From positions 16,728,501 through 16,792,500 of the forward strand of contig NC_041820.1 in assembly GCF_900964775.1 (NCBI RefSeq): a stretch of DNA of 64,000 nt, given 5' to 3'. The position numbers were made by a program, and so were the translations under genes. The notes beneath the pieces were generated by a model that saw only the letters and a list, made by a program, of their open reading frames with translations, had not been told where the DNA came from and ran no database searches. The DNA is from Scleropages formosus (Eukaryota; Chordata; Actinopteri; Osteoglossiformes; Osteoglossidae). Below are positions 1 to 11,898 of the stretch, piece after piece (positions within the stretch are counted from its first letter, which is position 1; each line of letters opens with the position of its first letter).

Positions 1-1721
1 TTGGTGTAGTGTTGAGGGGGCGGGAGCTGTGGAGGCACTCCTGGCCCTATGCCCTCTGAAGAAACAGCTTGTTTAGACAGCAGCCTGTTTCTCCTGAGGC
101 CTGGCAGCGCCCTCTTTCTCCTGGCAAGCGCCACCAGCTTGGGGGAAGGTGGGGGGGGGGGGTGACAGAGGGTGGGCAGGAGTGATCAATTTGGAAGCTA
201 TCAGTACCAGCATGTTCCGAGTGGCGAATTAACACACCGCCGGGACTGTTCCTGGGCCCCACCAAGATCCTTCACTCTCAATGTGCTAACAAGCTCGTTT
301 CTGCCGCTTCGTCGGTGGCAATCTCTCCCTCCCCTCTGAGAGGCCCGGAGTCGAGAGCTGCAACAATGGAAGCTCTGTGGGAGGGGACAGGCAAGGGGGC
401 ACTCTCCCTCCTGCCTTTCATCCAGATGGAAAATGAGTTTTTGGTAGTACACAAAGGCCAGCTTTTCTCCCTCCCGCTCCTCTCCACGCAGGAGCCACTG
501 AGGGGTCCGTCCTCCATGTCGAAACCTTCTGCTTCAATAAGGCCCTAAAAAAATTCAATTACACTATATCTAGGTTAGGGCTATTTTGGTTGATATGTAA
601 AGCAAAAATCTGTTTTTGCCTCACCAGTCTTTTTTCTTTTTTTTTTTTTTCTTGTTCGAGGCACCGAGCGTCTCTCAGAAGTCAACAGAAAGGGACATTT
701 GTTGTCATGGCAACGGGGTGGCGTCACACGGGTCCTAAGACAAGCTGTTGGTCACATGGTTATCCCCTCTGGGTGTTACAGCAACATGGCAGTTTCCTGT
801 CCCTTTACTGCATGTCATACTGGTCAACGGGATCTTAGATCTCATGACATTTGGTCCTTTGAAAAGTCATCTCAATTAGGCATCAGAAGAAATGCACGAT
901 TAGATGTACATAATAATGGAAATTGGAAATGAGGGAAAATATATGTTAATGGTAACATAAAAAGCTAACAATGGTGAATATAGAGGAGATGAAGTTTGTG
1001 TGTTTTCGGTTTTGCGGAGGCCTGGCCATATGGAAATGTCTTGATATGACTTTATTAGTATGAAGCAGACCATCCAGGTGGAAGTGCAGACCTCCTGCCA
1101 GTGACAGGCAATAATTTGAGGTTCAGGGTTCCAGCAATAGTACTGGCTAAGTACTGGAACCCAGTGTTCCTGGTCTGATGTCAACTCTGTACCAGCTCCT
1201 GCAGGGGTGGGGGCAGGGCAGGACCAGGTCTACCTGCCATGTGGGGCTTGACTCCTGTGCCAGTAATTGCACAGCATCCTTCTGCTCTGTCAACACAGGA
1301 AGCAGAGCATTAGGTGACAGTGGTGGAAGGCAGGAGGCAGGGGATGCTACACAGCAGCTATGTGAGACCACCCAGGGCCATGCTGCTCATGCGCATACGT
1401 ACCCGTTGCCGCCTGGCAGGCGCAGATCCTAAAATATCTAGAGTGTGTGTCTCCAGCGGTTCATCCGGCCTGCGTGCCACACACTGATGCAATATGACCT
1501 GCTTTGCAATGGCTCTGTATCGGCAAAGACACAAAATTGAATACCCTACATTAACAGAATACTATCATTTTTCTTAACCAAATAATGCTGACAGCAAAAA
1601 GCATCCTAGTGCTTGACGACATGTCATTTGTGTGGAGAAATAATACATTTACAGTGCATTTCAGTAGTAGTCATTTGTTAGCAGTCTTAGCCTGGTGCTT
1701 TGAACTTGACCTGCGTCCCAG
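1..1721. other. Intron of ralgapa1 (no exon recognised)
   Basis: No stretch here matches the GAP domain that should precede the 1722 exon, so I read it as intron. It holds a G run near 150-160, a T run near 633-650 and an imperfect GC-richer stretch, but no repeat I can name. Open frames here are short and lack family resemblance. Confidence 0.6.
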
Positions 1722-4700
1722 CTATGAGGAACGAGCTCGCTACCTGGAAACCATCGTCCAGCACCATCTGGAGCCCACCACCTTTGAAGACTATGCTGCG
1801 CAGGTCTTCTGTCCCGCCCCTTTCCACCAACTTCCTTCGGAAGCAGGTAAGTCCCTTTGAAGAGCATCCAACCAGCCGCAGTGAAGGTTTCACCTGGACC
1901 ATTGGGTTCGCTCTGTATCTCAGGAAAGGCTTGCTCCAAGTGTTGCCAGGAAATGTTTATGTGGGTTACGTCCTGTTAATGTGTACTGTGATTCTGTGAT
2001 AACTGACTTGTTCGTGAGGTATACATGCGTCCATTAATGAGTACAGCAAGTTGTTCCATGGAGATGCCAAATGTGATAACTTCATAGTAGTGCCTTGCTG
2101 CCTGCTCTTAGGGAGATGGAAATTGAGGCTCTACTGTAGCAGCTTGGCCTGTCAGGTTTTCAGGGCTTTAGTGTGCTGCTGAGCGCACATACAGCACAGT
2201 GAGACACTGGCCACTCAGAGGTATTCTGTAATTTTGAGTAACAGTTTGCCCCTGCCTCTGTTAAAGCTGGATTGGGTCTGCTGCCAAACACGGAAAAGAG
2301 CGATATCATGGTGGAGTCCATACCAGTTTTATGACAAAGTTCCTCTCCTCCTCTCATCTTCTGTTGATCAGTGACACAACATGTCTCAACAACTCTGTCA
2401 AACTGGACTGCAGTCCAGCTGTGGTACTTGATCTGTCTGACTTCTCCACCTGTCGAGCAGCATGTTCAAATGCACTGTTTGGCCTTCAAGAACAGTTGTT
2501 GTAGATGCAGCGGTTGGCAGGGTTGAGGCTGATCTTTGTGTACCAGTCAGAACTTTGAGTGTACTTGCTAGAAACTAGTTATTTCTTTAATGTTTTAAAT
2601 CCAGGTCATTTTTTAAAATTGCCCTTCACTTTCATTCTTTATTGGAGTGTTCTTGCACAGCTTTCAAGTGTGGTTCAGGTCTGTATCTTGCTTTCCCACT
2701 AGCTTTAACTCCGAGGGAATGGCATCCCTCTGAAGGTTGCTGTGAGCCATACTGGCTGATGTTGCCATGAATTTGGTAAAGAACACCAACTCTGTCACCA
2801 ACAAAGCAGCCCCAGACTGTGAGACCACTTCCTCAGTGCTGGATGTTGTGAACCACACTGTCTGGACTAAGCATCTTGCAGGTGGTTCAGACCAAATAGC
2901 TCAGATTTTGACTCCCTGGTCATAACAGATTTTCACTCTTGCAGCATCCAGTTTTTAAGTTTTTTTTGGCCCAGGAAAACTAGTTTGAAGCACACTCATC
3001 ATTTTGGCTGGTACTATAGGTATCCATATATAGGTGTGTCTGTACATGTACAGTTTTTGGGCGTACACTCGGAAATTGAATTTAACATTGTCTTTTTCTT
3101 CTGTCAAAGATGTGGAAAAATTAGTTTTGATACTGAAAAATAAGCAGTTAAAGGTAACATGCTAACAAATTGTTCCATACTATTTTTATCATGACGGTTT
3201 ATGAGTTTAAGTACTTTTGCAGAATTTTCAGTACCAGAACTCTCTTCTATTATTTGATTTCCCCCATTACTGGCTAGATATACCCCGATGGGTTCTCAGG
3301 CCACATGGTGACCATGTTTGATTTTCTTCTGTTGGCTCATCATTTAGTTTTATTTCCCTTTATGTTTCCCCATTTAGATCATTAACTATCACTTGTGTAT
3401 ATCTAAAGGTAAGACTTTGGAAATAACTTGACAGCTGCTTCTACTTTTTTACTCTTGCTTGTTAGCGAGGTTGTCATCCCTTTGTTTCTGGTTACTCTGT
3501 TGCTCTGTCCACTAAAACCGAACCACTGTGATTCATTGGAAAAAACAAGCAACTTTCTTCTGGTCAACATGTAGTACTAATCTTGGGCCTGCATGCCAGT
3601 CTAACTGACCAGTCTGACTTGCGTTCCTCTGCAGGTTCGAGTGTCTCTCACAGATTGTGTTACCATGAGTACTTACGGTTTAACTGTTCGTGTTACTTTC
3701 TTTTTTCAGTTAACACTTGTCTTACAGTGCATCCTCTGGCATGAACTACAGTTGTTTTTGCTCACCTGTGTTCTGTTGTGTTATGCTGAATATATTTTGT
3801 GTTCCTTGAACATCTGTCTGAAAGTCCTGTATTTGGCTCTTCACATAAACTCGACCCATTGCATTTATGCCTGTTCTGATACACGCTAGCATTCAGAAGT
3901 TTGGAATCACCAATAAATGTTCATCTTTTTCAAAGAATTTTTTTTTTCCTTTCTTTTCAATCACCATTGAATTTATTTAAAATACGGCCGAGACGACATT
4001 ACTAATGGTGAAAATGACTTGTGCTGCTTAGTGCGTCAGATTGCCAAGCAATTAAAGATTATATACAAAGGTGTCCACTGCTGTCCTGAGAGAAGAGGAT
4101 AAACTGGATCTAACCAGGATAGAAAAAAAGCAGAAGGCCCAGATGCACAAGTGCCCCAGAGGATAAGTACATCAGAATCTGTTGTTAGAGAAAGAGAGAC
4201 TTTACAGGTCATCGGCTGGCTGCTTAAATACTACACACCATATACCAGTGTCATCTGCAAGAGTGAAAAGATGACTCTGGAGTGCTGCCCTTAGAGGCAG
4301 AGATTCAAAGAAAAGGCCTTGTCTGAAACTGGAAAATAAAAAATAAAGGTTAAAATAGGCAAAGGAACACAGACATTGTATGGTGGGTGACTGGGAAAGA
4401 GTATTATGGACAAATGAGTCTGTTTGAGGTGTTTGAATCAAGGAGGAGAACATACTGTATGTGAGACATAGAAAAAGTGAAAGGATGCTGGAGGAGTGCT
4501 TGATGCCTCCTGTTAAGCATGGTGGAAGAAATGTCATGGTGTGGGCCTGCTTTGATGCTGGTAAGGTGGAAGATTTACAGAGTGCAAGGAATAATGAAAC
4601 AGAAAGGTCACCACTGTATTTCATCACATCATGCCATCCTCTGTGCCCAGTGCTTAATTGGTGCAAATTTCATAAGGCAGCAGGACAGCAGTTCGAAGTT

Positions 4701-6559
4701 TGCTTAAGTTATGCAAGACCTATTTGGTGAAGAAACGGGAAGCCAAATTACTGTTTTTGATAGAGTGGCCACCACATGGAGGATTCTTTGAATGTGAATT
4801 TTGATGCATAGAACAATTATATGAAATTAAAAAAAAAAAAATTTTGACATTGTCAATGTATTGACTAAAATTTCTGATCAGTTTCATGCTACCTTGCTGA
4901 ATAAAAGTATCAATTTCTATCAAAACATGACATTTTCTGGGTGATTCCAGACTTTTGAACGCTGGTGTACAGACACCCACTACACAGACCAAAGACGCTC
5001 AGTTACCTGTGCCTCCTGGGGGGTGAGGGATGGGATGGGGAGGGTACCAGCCTGCTGCTTATTCTGAAGCCTAGCCAAAGAAAGGTGCTCACACTCACCA
5101 TAGTCATGAGAAGCATCAGTTATGGAAGGCTACAGACTACAACTGTGCTGTAGGGGGAGTGGGAGGGAGTGGGATCGGGACCCAAAAGGTGGAGTTGGTA
5201 AGTAACCCACTGCTTTACGTCCAGGTCAGCATCTGTGATTTTGAGCGTGAGCATGCATGCGTGTACCAGGCTGCCCAGCCGGGCCACTGTTGTCTTTGTT
5301 CTGTGCACACCTACTTTTGCTTCCCGCTCCGCTCACACCTCTTATCTTTTTATCTCTTCTTCCCTTTTCTCTCTCTCCTTTTTTTTTCCTTTGTTTTTAT
5401 TTTCCCTCCATCCTGTTTTCCTCCCTCTCCTCTCCTCTCCTCTCTCCTGTTTGACCCTTTGTGTCTCGTTTCTCCATTTTCCCCCAAAGAGAGAAATGCT
5501 GTGATATTTCTGCTCCTACCCAAACCTCCACTAGAAAGCATTGGGCTCATCAAGGTAAAGGGCAAGGGCGTGAAACGGAAGGGCTTTCACGCTAGCTGTG
5601 AATGGTATGCTGAAAAGAAAATGGCAAAGTACCTTTTTTCTTCCTCCTTCCCTGCCCCCCGTCGAACCCTCACCCACACAGTCCATGTTCCTTTTTTAGT
5701 TCTTGTTTTGATGCTCTTGTTCCCCCCTGACCCCACTACTGTGTTTCTGCCCCCTCTTAAAGGTTTAGCCGTAAACTCTCAGCGTTGATTAGTTCCTGCA
5801 TCTCTTGCGGCTGGCTCTTTGAGCCTCCCCCCAGACGGGCCTGCACATGCAATCATAGTCACACCTTGGGTTTCGGGGAGCATGTTATGCTGCTCCCACT
5901 GGAAGTCTAAAAGAAATTCTCTCTTAACACTCTCTTGTCCTGATTCGTGCTTTAGCCTCCTCATCGCACACAACCATTTTGATGTCTTGCTGGAAGAGGA
6001 AGCTAACTTATCTTATTACTTTTAAACTTCAGCCTTAAGCGTGGAGCCGTGTGTCAAGGTAAATCTCACTGATGCCTTGCTGGCATTGGCTCCCTGTAGT
6101 GCAGCTGAGCTGCCGAGGAGATGCAGGAGAATTGCACGTAGCACAGCTGCATGGATTGACCCGGAAGCCCTTGTAGAGGTCCTCATTTTCCTGGGCTTTA
6201 TTCCAGTGGGCTGAATAAGAGCTAATACTGAAAAAGGGCACGACCCGGATGGATAGCGGATATGAGGTTGCCCAGTAAGACTGGCTGCTGTTAACTGACC
6301 CTGGTCCTACAGGATGTTTGCGCTGCAATGTAGACAGGCTTGGAGTGCTCTGACACCTTTGCTCCCTCCTCCCTCCTCCTCCTCCTCCTTCCCCCTGCCC
6401 TTGCACCTCACAGGCTCATGCCCCGAGAGTCAGCAGGGCGAAAGTCCAGCAGCGCAGGTAGACGGGAGCGACTTAGCCTCACCAATGTCACCTCGTGCTA
6501 GCAAGAGTCGCATGTCCATGAAACTCCGCCGCTCCTCAGGCTCTGCCAACAAAACCTGA
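1722..6559 (+). CDS. ralgapa1: Ral GTPase-activating protein subunit alpha-1, C-terminal end (two last coding exons)
   Basis: This is the 3' end of a large gene that enters from the left. Exon A is 1722-1846 (acceptor cccag, donor gtaagt) and exon B is 6414-6559 (acceptor cctcacag, stop TGA 6557-6559). Exon A ends after one base of a codon and exon B supplies the other two, so the phases fit. Exon A encodes [15 protein letters not shown] and FEDYAAQVF, the segment that follows the Rap/Ral-GAP catalytic domain in RALGAPA proteins. Exon B encodes the Ser/Arg-rich tail [25 protein letters not shown]1 pairs with RALGAPB and speeds GTP hydrolysis by RalA and RalB in the cytoplasm. The catalytic domain lies outside the window. 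I chose alpha-1 over alpha-2 because insm2 and nfkbia follow, as beside human RALGAPA1. An extra small exon inside the 4.6-kb intron cannot be excluded. Confidence 0.88.
2640..2890 (-). mobile_element. Decayed Tc1-like DNA transposon fragment
   Basis: Read on the minus strand, this piece resembles the middle of fish Tc1-like transposases. [15 protein letters not shown] corresponds to the usual LQRHAIPSG-RLIG segment. QDTDLNHT followed by a stop and KLCKN corresponds to the catalytic QQDNDPKHTSKLCKN segment. A few residues are missing before QDTD and there is an in-frame stop, so it is dead. I did not find its terminal inverted repeats. Confidence 0.7.
3880..4969 (+). mobile_element. Tc1-like DNA transposon, decayed, with both terminal inverted repeats
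   Basis: The left end reads TACACGCTAGCATTCAGAAG then TTTGGAATCACC. The reverse complement of the right end reads TACACCAGCGTTCAAAAG then TCTGGAATCACC. These form an inverted repeat of about 30 bp bounded by TA, the Tc1/mariner target. Inside, on the plus strand, [20 protein letters not shown] (from about 4516) and [11 protein letters not shown] (near 4660-4690) are Tc1 transposase motifs, but they lie in different frames. At about 1.09 kb it is shorter than the usual 1.6 kb, so it has lost internal sequence. It sits in the last intron of ralgapa1. Confidence 0.85.
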
Positions 6560-7995
6560 CCGTGGCCTCTCCGGGACACTCCGCCAACGGCAAGGACTCC
6601 GCCCACCTTTAGAATGATACCACCCATCCATGGAATGGTCACTTATCCGATGACGATGAACCCTGCGCCCAAACACTCTGAATGGACACACCTGTAAAGT
6701 ACCTGCTACTCTCACTGCAAACATAACTTCAGTCCACATAGCTGAAAAGAATATATATTTAGGATATATATATATATATATGTGTGTATAAACACATAAT
6801 CATGTGCATAATTATGTACAAACGGAAAACCAAGAGAAATGTGTATTTTTGATGTGTGCCTGCTGCATGGAAAGCAGCTAGTGTGTTTGCTTAGACATGG
6901 TCATTAATTATTAATTGATTAATAATGAACTTGTGATCATCTGCTGTGTTATTTTAGCTGGTGCCACTGTGCCGGAAGGTTAAAAGAGCCCTTCGTATCG
7001 GCAACACTGTAAAAGCCACTGATTGTTAAAAGAGGTTACTGAAGTTTATCCTTTTTGAGTTATTGTATACTACGTAAAACACATTTTTTATATTTGTACA
7101 ATAGTCTATGAAGAAAATATTCTGAAAGATATAGACTTTTCTTTATTAAAGGGCTGGAAAAAAAATGCATACAAGTGTCCGAAAATGTAATCATACTTTG
7201 AAGCTCGAAAGTTGTATGGTAAAAGCTAAGCACTTGTTTATCTTTTTATTTTCATTTGATACACTAAACGTGGAGTTGGTTTTCACTCAGTGAAATCCAC
7301 TGCTGTCCCCCCCTGCCCCCCTTCACTTTTATCATGTGGATTGCACATGTTTCCAGCTTCTCATACAGAATGTTAACTGGTTTTTCATTTTTATGTGTAA
7401 TGCTGTGCTACCCCTTACTTGTAACGGTTATACAAATGTATATGGTGTTTGTATGCGTGCGAGAGAGAAATGTACATGTGGAGTGGACTCTGTATATATT
7501 TTACAATATTTAAATCTGCCAAAAACGTTAAACTTCAATTGACCTCAAGCCACGTAGAACAACAGTCTATGTTAAACATGTTAAATCCTTTCTGCTGCTT
7601 GTGTTTGACTGCAAGGACATTTGTCATTCGGGACAGCGCCCCTCGCCCCCCTGCGGGAGCTACTGCAGGCCGGAGCATGTGCTTTGTTAGCCACGCCAGA
7701 CATGCCATGTCAGAGACTTTGGTCCAGCTCCCCACGTGAGATGAGGGAGCTTCCTGGACTTGAGGGCCTTTCTCTTGGCAAACCAACGGCCGCTATGGCT
7801 GCCGGTGCACGTTGGCCTGAGACTGGACTGCTCCTGATTCACCTTCCAGAGGAGGGAGACCACACTACAGCACCCCAGTGACTAAACTAGCATTCAGCAC
7901 AAGCTACACTGCATTTCTTTTTTTCGTGGTATATTTATATATTAGCTCCTCGGGTAGAGGAAAGGGATTGTAAGTCATCATTTTTTGACCTCACA

Positions 7996-8029
<34 letters not shown>

Positions 8030-8394
8030 CTGGTGTACTGGTCTCTGTTTAATCGTTGATGCATTTTTCTGTTTTCATCTGAATACATACGATGTCAGGG
8101 ACATACATTTAGAATGTGTTTTTTTTTAAGTTGCTATTACATATACCGAGAGCAATGAGGACACTTTTCAGGAAACCATTTCGCGATTTTAATATTCCTG
8201 GAACTCGAGATGGCTCACCAAACCATATTGTATAAAAATGCTGAGCTCTTGTTCCGATTGTCATTTTGACCCAGGGGAGAGAATAGAGCAAGCATTTTTA
8301 TGTGATTTACTGGGGGGCTCAATTAGAGCATGATCACACACACTCCCATGGGTCAGTTTGTTCAAATGACATGCGTGTAACTGCCTTCCTGTCT

Positions 8395-8434
<40 letters not shown>

Positions 8435-8600
8435 GCAGAGAAAAAAAAAAGATCTCGCTCATCAACAGTTTTACTGTATGTTACTACTGCAGCATGAAGC
8501 CAGTACTAACTGCATGAGCAACAATTAAAGAGCTACATACCACGCACATTAGTATTGTGATACCTTTAGAATCAATACGTTTGTAATGGCTGTACAGGAA
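6560..8600 (+). other. Probable 3' UTR and downstream flank of ralgapa1
   Basis: The stretch after the stop is AT-rich, as in a long 3' UTR. It has a (TA)n run near 6760-6782, an ATTAAA poly(A) signal at 7145-7150, a T run near 7990-8025 and a (GT)n microsatellite at 8399-8433. A later ATTAAA near 8524 could serve a longer transcript. I see no gene in it. Confidence 0.55.
8399..8433. repeat. (GT)n microsatellite
   Basis: An uninterrupted GT dinucleotide run of about 17 units in the ralgapa1 3' flank. Confidence 0.95.
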
Positions 8601-10011
8601 GGAACATGGACGTGCAATTAAATTTGACAATAAAAATATTCCTACCACCCCATTTTTTCATGTTTGATGTTAACAGCTGACACGATGGGAGAAAGTAACT
8701 GTGTCTCATTTCACGGTATGGTCGGGGTGTAGTGTGGCTCTTGCGTTCCACTTGCAGGGTTTTCTGCACCGGCAGCCTGAGTTGCTGCAATGTGTCTTCT
8801 GTCATCAAAAGGCTCCCCTGAGCTCAGATACATCCCGACAGCATGAATAAAGAAAGCAAAAAAACAAGACCGTGATCCGTTTACATAAACGCGCACAGTA
8901 GGCGTAAAATCTCATATCTAGACATGAGCTGGGAAGTCCAACATAACTGTCTTTGAAAAATCATTTCTCACCTTATAGATTGAAGTCACAGATCTCTGGG
9001 GAATCTTCAAACATTCCCTGAGGAATCCGCTTCCTGGTATAACTAAATAAAAGTGTCAGTTGTGCAACAGAAACGAACCCTTGCCTCACCCTATTTATCT
9101 GATATAAATTAAAAGATCATTCAAATCCAATAAAAAATTTTTCTGCTCTGTTTTGGTCATCAATGACATTTAATTGGAAATTAAATATATTAAAACTTAA
9201 TTTAATGTAGGAATAACATGCTAACTGAATATTTTTACATGGTAACTGCGGCCGTTATTTAGGGAGAAGATCACAAGTGCAAACAAATTTTTTGTAATAT
9301 GTAAGTGAAAATATATGAATTTTACCAGTTCTGCTGAAACTATGGCATTTTTTTATAATCTTGTAAAACTGGTGTTTGCTGAGAAAGAACATACTGAGGA
9401 AGAACATAACTGGCTGGAGAACAGAAGACAATTTAGTGACACTGAAGTTACTTTATTTTTTATTAAACTTTGGTTAACATGTTGAAACCAGAACAGCTGT
9501 CACATAGGTACCTTCCATTTTTAACACATATTAAAATAAAAAATACATTATTTATACTGGAATACACCATTACAAGACTATTTTATGAGGATGTTAAGCA
9601 CATAATTTGGTACAGAAAAACTGATTTTTTTTTTTTTTTTTCTGTAACAAATTCGGCTGCCCTTAACATGGATAGGTTCAGTTACTTCTCAGGAGAAAAA
9701 AAAAAAGGTGCAGAACTAAAACTAGACAGAACAGACAACAATCCATTTCCATAGGAACCATACATCATGAACGGCCTGATTGAAGCAGTGCTTTAGGTGT
9801 TCTCTAATCTCAGTAAATCACAGTACTGAAGAATATAGTGGAACATACTGATGGTAGCAATGTAGGCATAAAAAGGAATAAAATGACCATACCTTAAAAT
9901 TCAGCATCTTGAAAACTATTTTTCTCTACTTATATATTGTTGACTTGATGTGTTTAACAGGTTATGTAGACACGGAATATGCAGAAACAATACAATTGAG
10001 CATGGGTAATA
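8601..10011. other. Spacer between convergent ralgapa1 and insm2
   Basis: AT-rich sequence between two genes that point at each other. On the minus strand there are several possible poly(A) signals, so it may include distal 3' UTR of insm2. No gene and no named repeat was seen. Confidence 0.55.
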
Positions 10012-10017
10012 TTTATT
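10012..10017 (-). terminator. Candidate poly(A) signal of insm2
   Basis: TTTATT on the plus strand reads AATAAA on the minus strand, about 245 bases after the insm2 stop codon. It is the first canonical signal downstream. Distal signals exist, so actual use is unproven. Confidence 0.5.
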
Positions 10018-10131
10018 TGATAGGGCTTATAAATTGAAATGTATTGCCATTTTAATCCCACGTCTATATATGTAGCTACTTTGGCTATTCAAAAATGTTA
10101 TATATTGTATTTAGTGGTGGTTGCTGTTATT

Positions 10132-10155
10132 CCCCCCCCCCCCCCCCCCCCCCCC
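10132..10155. repeat. Poly(C) tract; poly(G) in the insm2 3' UTR
   Basis: Twenty-four consecutive C on the plus strand. If the insm2 transcript runs to the signal at 10012, its 3' UTR carries a G24 run about 105 nt past the stop. A run this long may also vary in length or be miscounted in assembly. Confidence 0.9.
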
Positions 10156-10260
10156 ATTTATTATGCCTGTTGCCTTATGTCACATTATGTACAGATGGGG
10201 CAGGTGGTCTGCGACGCGCCGCTCTGTGCTCACTGCCCCAGGTGCGAAGGTGTGCGGCGC

Positions 10261-11898
10261 TCAGCAGCCCGGCCTGATGGCCATCTGCAGCAGCATCACC
10301 TGGCGGCTCTCCGTCGGGTGCGCTTTGCTCATGTGTCTCGTGAGGCCAGGTGAGCTGAAGAAGGTCGAGGGGCAGTGCTTGCACGCGAGGATCTGCTGCG
10401 GCTCGGCGCGCGCCGCCTCCGACCTCGCGAACGCGCTCGCGCCTTCCGCGCCGGGGCTGAGGAGCGCGTCCTCCCGCACCGCGTGCCACAGCTCGTGCTT
10501 GTCCCGCGTCTCCGAGGAGGGGAAGTGGGCTCCGCACAGGTGGCACGGGAACGTGATCTGCCCGCTCTCTATCTCTATGTGGCTGTAGGAGGAGGCTCGC
10601 GCGCTCTCGTGCGAGGACAGGTGCTTGCGCAGGTACGCCTGCCGCCGGAACGTCTTGTCGCAGAGGCGGCACTCGAACACCTCCTCGGGGGGACACGGCG
10701 CCGAGGGCAGGTAAGCGGAGGCCGGGGTGTCCGAGCAGCGCAGCAGCCCGGGCCCGGCGCGCATGCGCGAAGTGTCCAAGGGGCCCTCCGCGGCGCTCTC
10801 CTCCTGGCACTTTTTCCGCCGCGGGTCCGGCCCGTGGCCGCCGTCTGCCGCGCGGTGTCGCTGAGCCGCCCGACCGTCGCTGTCCGCGGCCGCGTGGTGC
10901 TGATCGCCGCCCGACACCTTCGTGTTCTCCTTCCCCTCCAGCGAGCGCTTCTCCGGCTCGTGTCCCGCTGCCGGCGCGGGCTTCTTGGCGCCGCCGGGCG
11001 GCTCTCCGTGGCTCCCCGGGCGCGGCTTGTGCCACCTGCGGTGCGAGGCGAGGTTCGCGGGGCAGCTGAACACTTTGTCGCACTCGGGGCAGCGGTACTC
11101 CACGCGCACGATCCGCGAGCAGCGGTGCTGCGCCAGGGAGAAGGGGTCCGGGTACTCCTCCTTGCACAGCTGGCAGATGAACTCCCCGAGGGGCTTCCTC
11201 CTGGACGACGAGGGCGCCTTCGGCTCCGGACCTTCCTTCTTGATCTGGAGGCCGAGCACGGGGGAGGTGGTCACCTCGTCCTCGAAGCTCAGCTTCCTGG
11301 TCGCTTTGGGCTTCTTGCACGCGGACTTGGCTTTGCGCGCCGACTCCAGGTAGGAGCGCTTCAGGGCTTGGTGGAGGGGGGAGTACAGGTGCACGGGCGT
11401 GTCGAAGGGCGGGTGCTTCAGCATCATCATCCTCTCCGCGGAAGGCGTCGATGTCGGGAAGGACTCGGCCGCGGCCGGGGAGCTGAGACACCTTTCGAAG
11501 AAGGACTTGCCCTGCTCCGAGCCCACGGGCTTCATGGGGCTGTAGGACGCGTCCGCCCGTCCCGGAGACGCCGCTTCGTGCTCGCCCGCGTGGACCGGCG
11601 TGGGACGGACGCGGAGGGACCGCCCTTCAGCTCCTTCCGCTCCGCCGGGTTCCGAGGCACGTGAGCGCGACCCGCTCCCTTCTCGGGCATCCGGACAGGT
11701 GGTGGACACCGTAGCCGGTGGCCGCGCTGGCACTTGCGCGTCCGGTGGCTCCGCGGACTGTGACGACACATCCACGCTCGGTGTCTCCACCAGCAGGGAC
11801 AGATCCACGCGGCAGCGTGGCTCGCTCTCCGGCTCTCGTGTCCTGTAGAAAGCCGGCGAAGCTCGTTTGATCCTCTTCACTAAAAATCCCCGGGGCAT
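10261..11898 (-). CDS. insm2: Insulinoma-associated zinc-finger transcription factor, INSM2-type, intronless
   Basis: One uninterrupted frame of 545 aa, with no intron, as in INSM genes. The start at 11898 is chosen because it opens with MPRGFLVKRIKR, the SNAG repression motif of the SNAIL/GFI1/INSM group. The frame stays open upstream to 12216 without family resemblance. RKLSFEDEVTTSPVLGL (about 201-217) is the INSM nuclear-signal region. Five C2H2 fingers follow at about 242-260 (the first ends His-x-Cys, as in the family), 270-290, 410-430, 452-472 and 506-527. The C-terminus MLLQMAIRPGC resembles INSM2 (LLLQMPLRPGC) more than INSM1. Location between ralgapa1 and nfkbia also supports INSM2, although fish databases may call it insm1b or insm1-like. 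INSM proteins are nuclear repressors in neuroendocrine and neural progenitors. The CDS is very GC-rich and CpG-dense, unlike its flanks. Confidence 0.9.
   Translation of the reverse strand: MPRGFLVKRIKRASPAFYRTREPESEPRCRVDLSLLVETPSVDVSSQSAEPPDAQVPARPPATVSTTCPDAREGSGSRSRASEPGGAEGAEGRSLRVRPTPVHAGEHEAASPGRADASYSPMKPVGSEQGKSFFERCLSSPAAAESFPTSTPSAERMMMLKHPPFDTPVHLYSPLHQALKRSYLESARKAKSACKKPKATRKLSFEDEVTTSPVLGLQIKKEGPEPKAPSSSRRKPLGEFICQLCKEEYPDPFSLAQHRCSRIVRVEYRCPECDKVFSCPANLASHRRWHKPRPGSHGEPPGGAKKPAPAAGHEPEKRSLEGKENTKVSGGDQHHAAADSDGRAAQRHRAADGGHGPDPRRKKCQEESAAEGPLDTSRMRAGPGLLRCSDTPASAYLPSAPCPPEEVFECRLCDKTFRRQAYLRKHLSSHESARASSYSHIEIESGQITFPCHLCGAHFPSSETRDKHELWHAVREDALLSPGAEGASAFARSEAARAEPQQILACKHCPSTFFSSPGLTRHMSKAHPTESRQVMLLQMAIRPGC

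Larger units (their letters stand above)
1847..6413 (+). other. Last intron of ralgapa1
   Basis: This 4.6-kb intron runs from gtaagt at 1847 to cctcacag at 6413. It contains the two Tc1-like remnants listed separately and a long pyrimidine-rich stretch near 5340-5460. A further pyrimidine-rich tract near 6358-6400 acts as the polypyrimidine tract of the last exon. The rest shows no recognisable gene. Confidence 0.7.

Noticed and set aside
5490-5556. Possible extra ralgapa1 exon (AAAG before, GTAAAG after, reading [17 protein letters not shown])
   Set aside because: Its end phase does not fit the last exon, the acceptor is weak, and I know of no matching RALGAPA1 segment.
5159-5788. 209-codon open frame with many Phe/Leu/Ser residues
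   Set aside because: It is made by a pyrimidine-rich intron tract. Composition explains the frame and there is no family resemblance.
8399-8433. Repeat arrays as possible CRISPR
   Set aside because: All arrays here are dinucleotide or 10-bp tandem repeats without unique spacers, and the genome is eukaryotic.
10375-11664. 429-codon open frame on the plus strand across insm2
   Set aside because: It is antisense to the clear insm2 coding sequence. High GC content removes stops, and the product has no recognisable domain.
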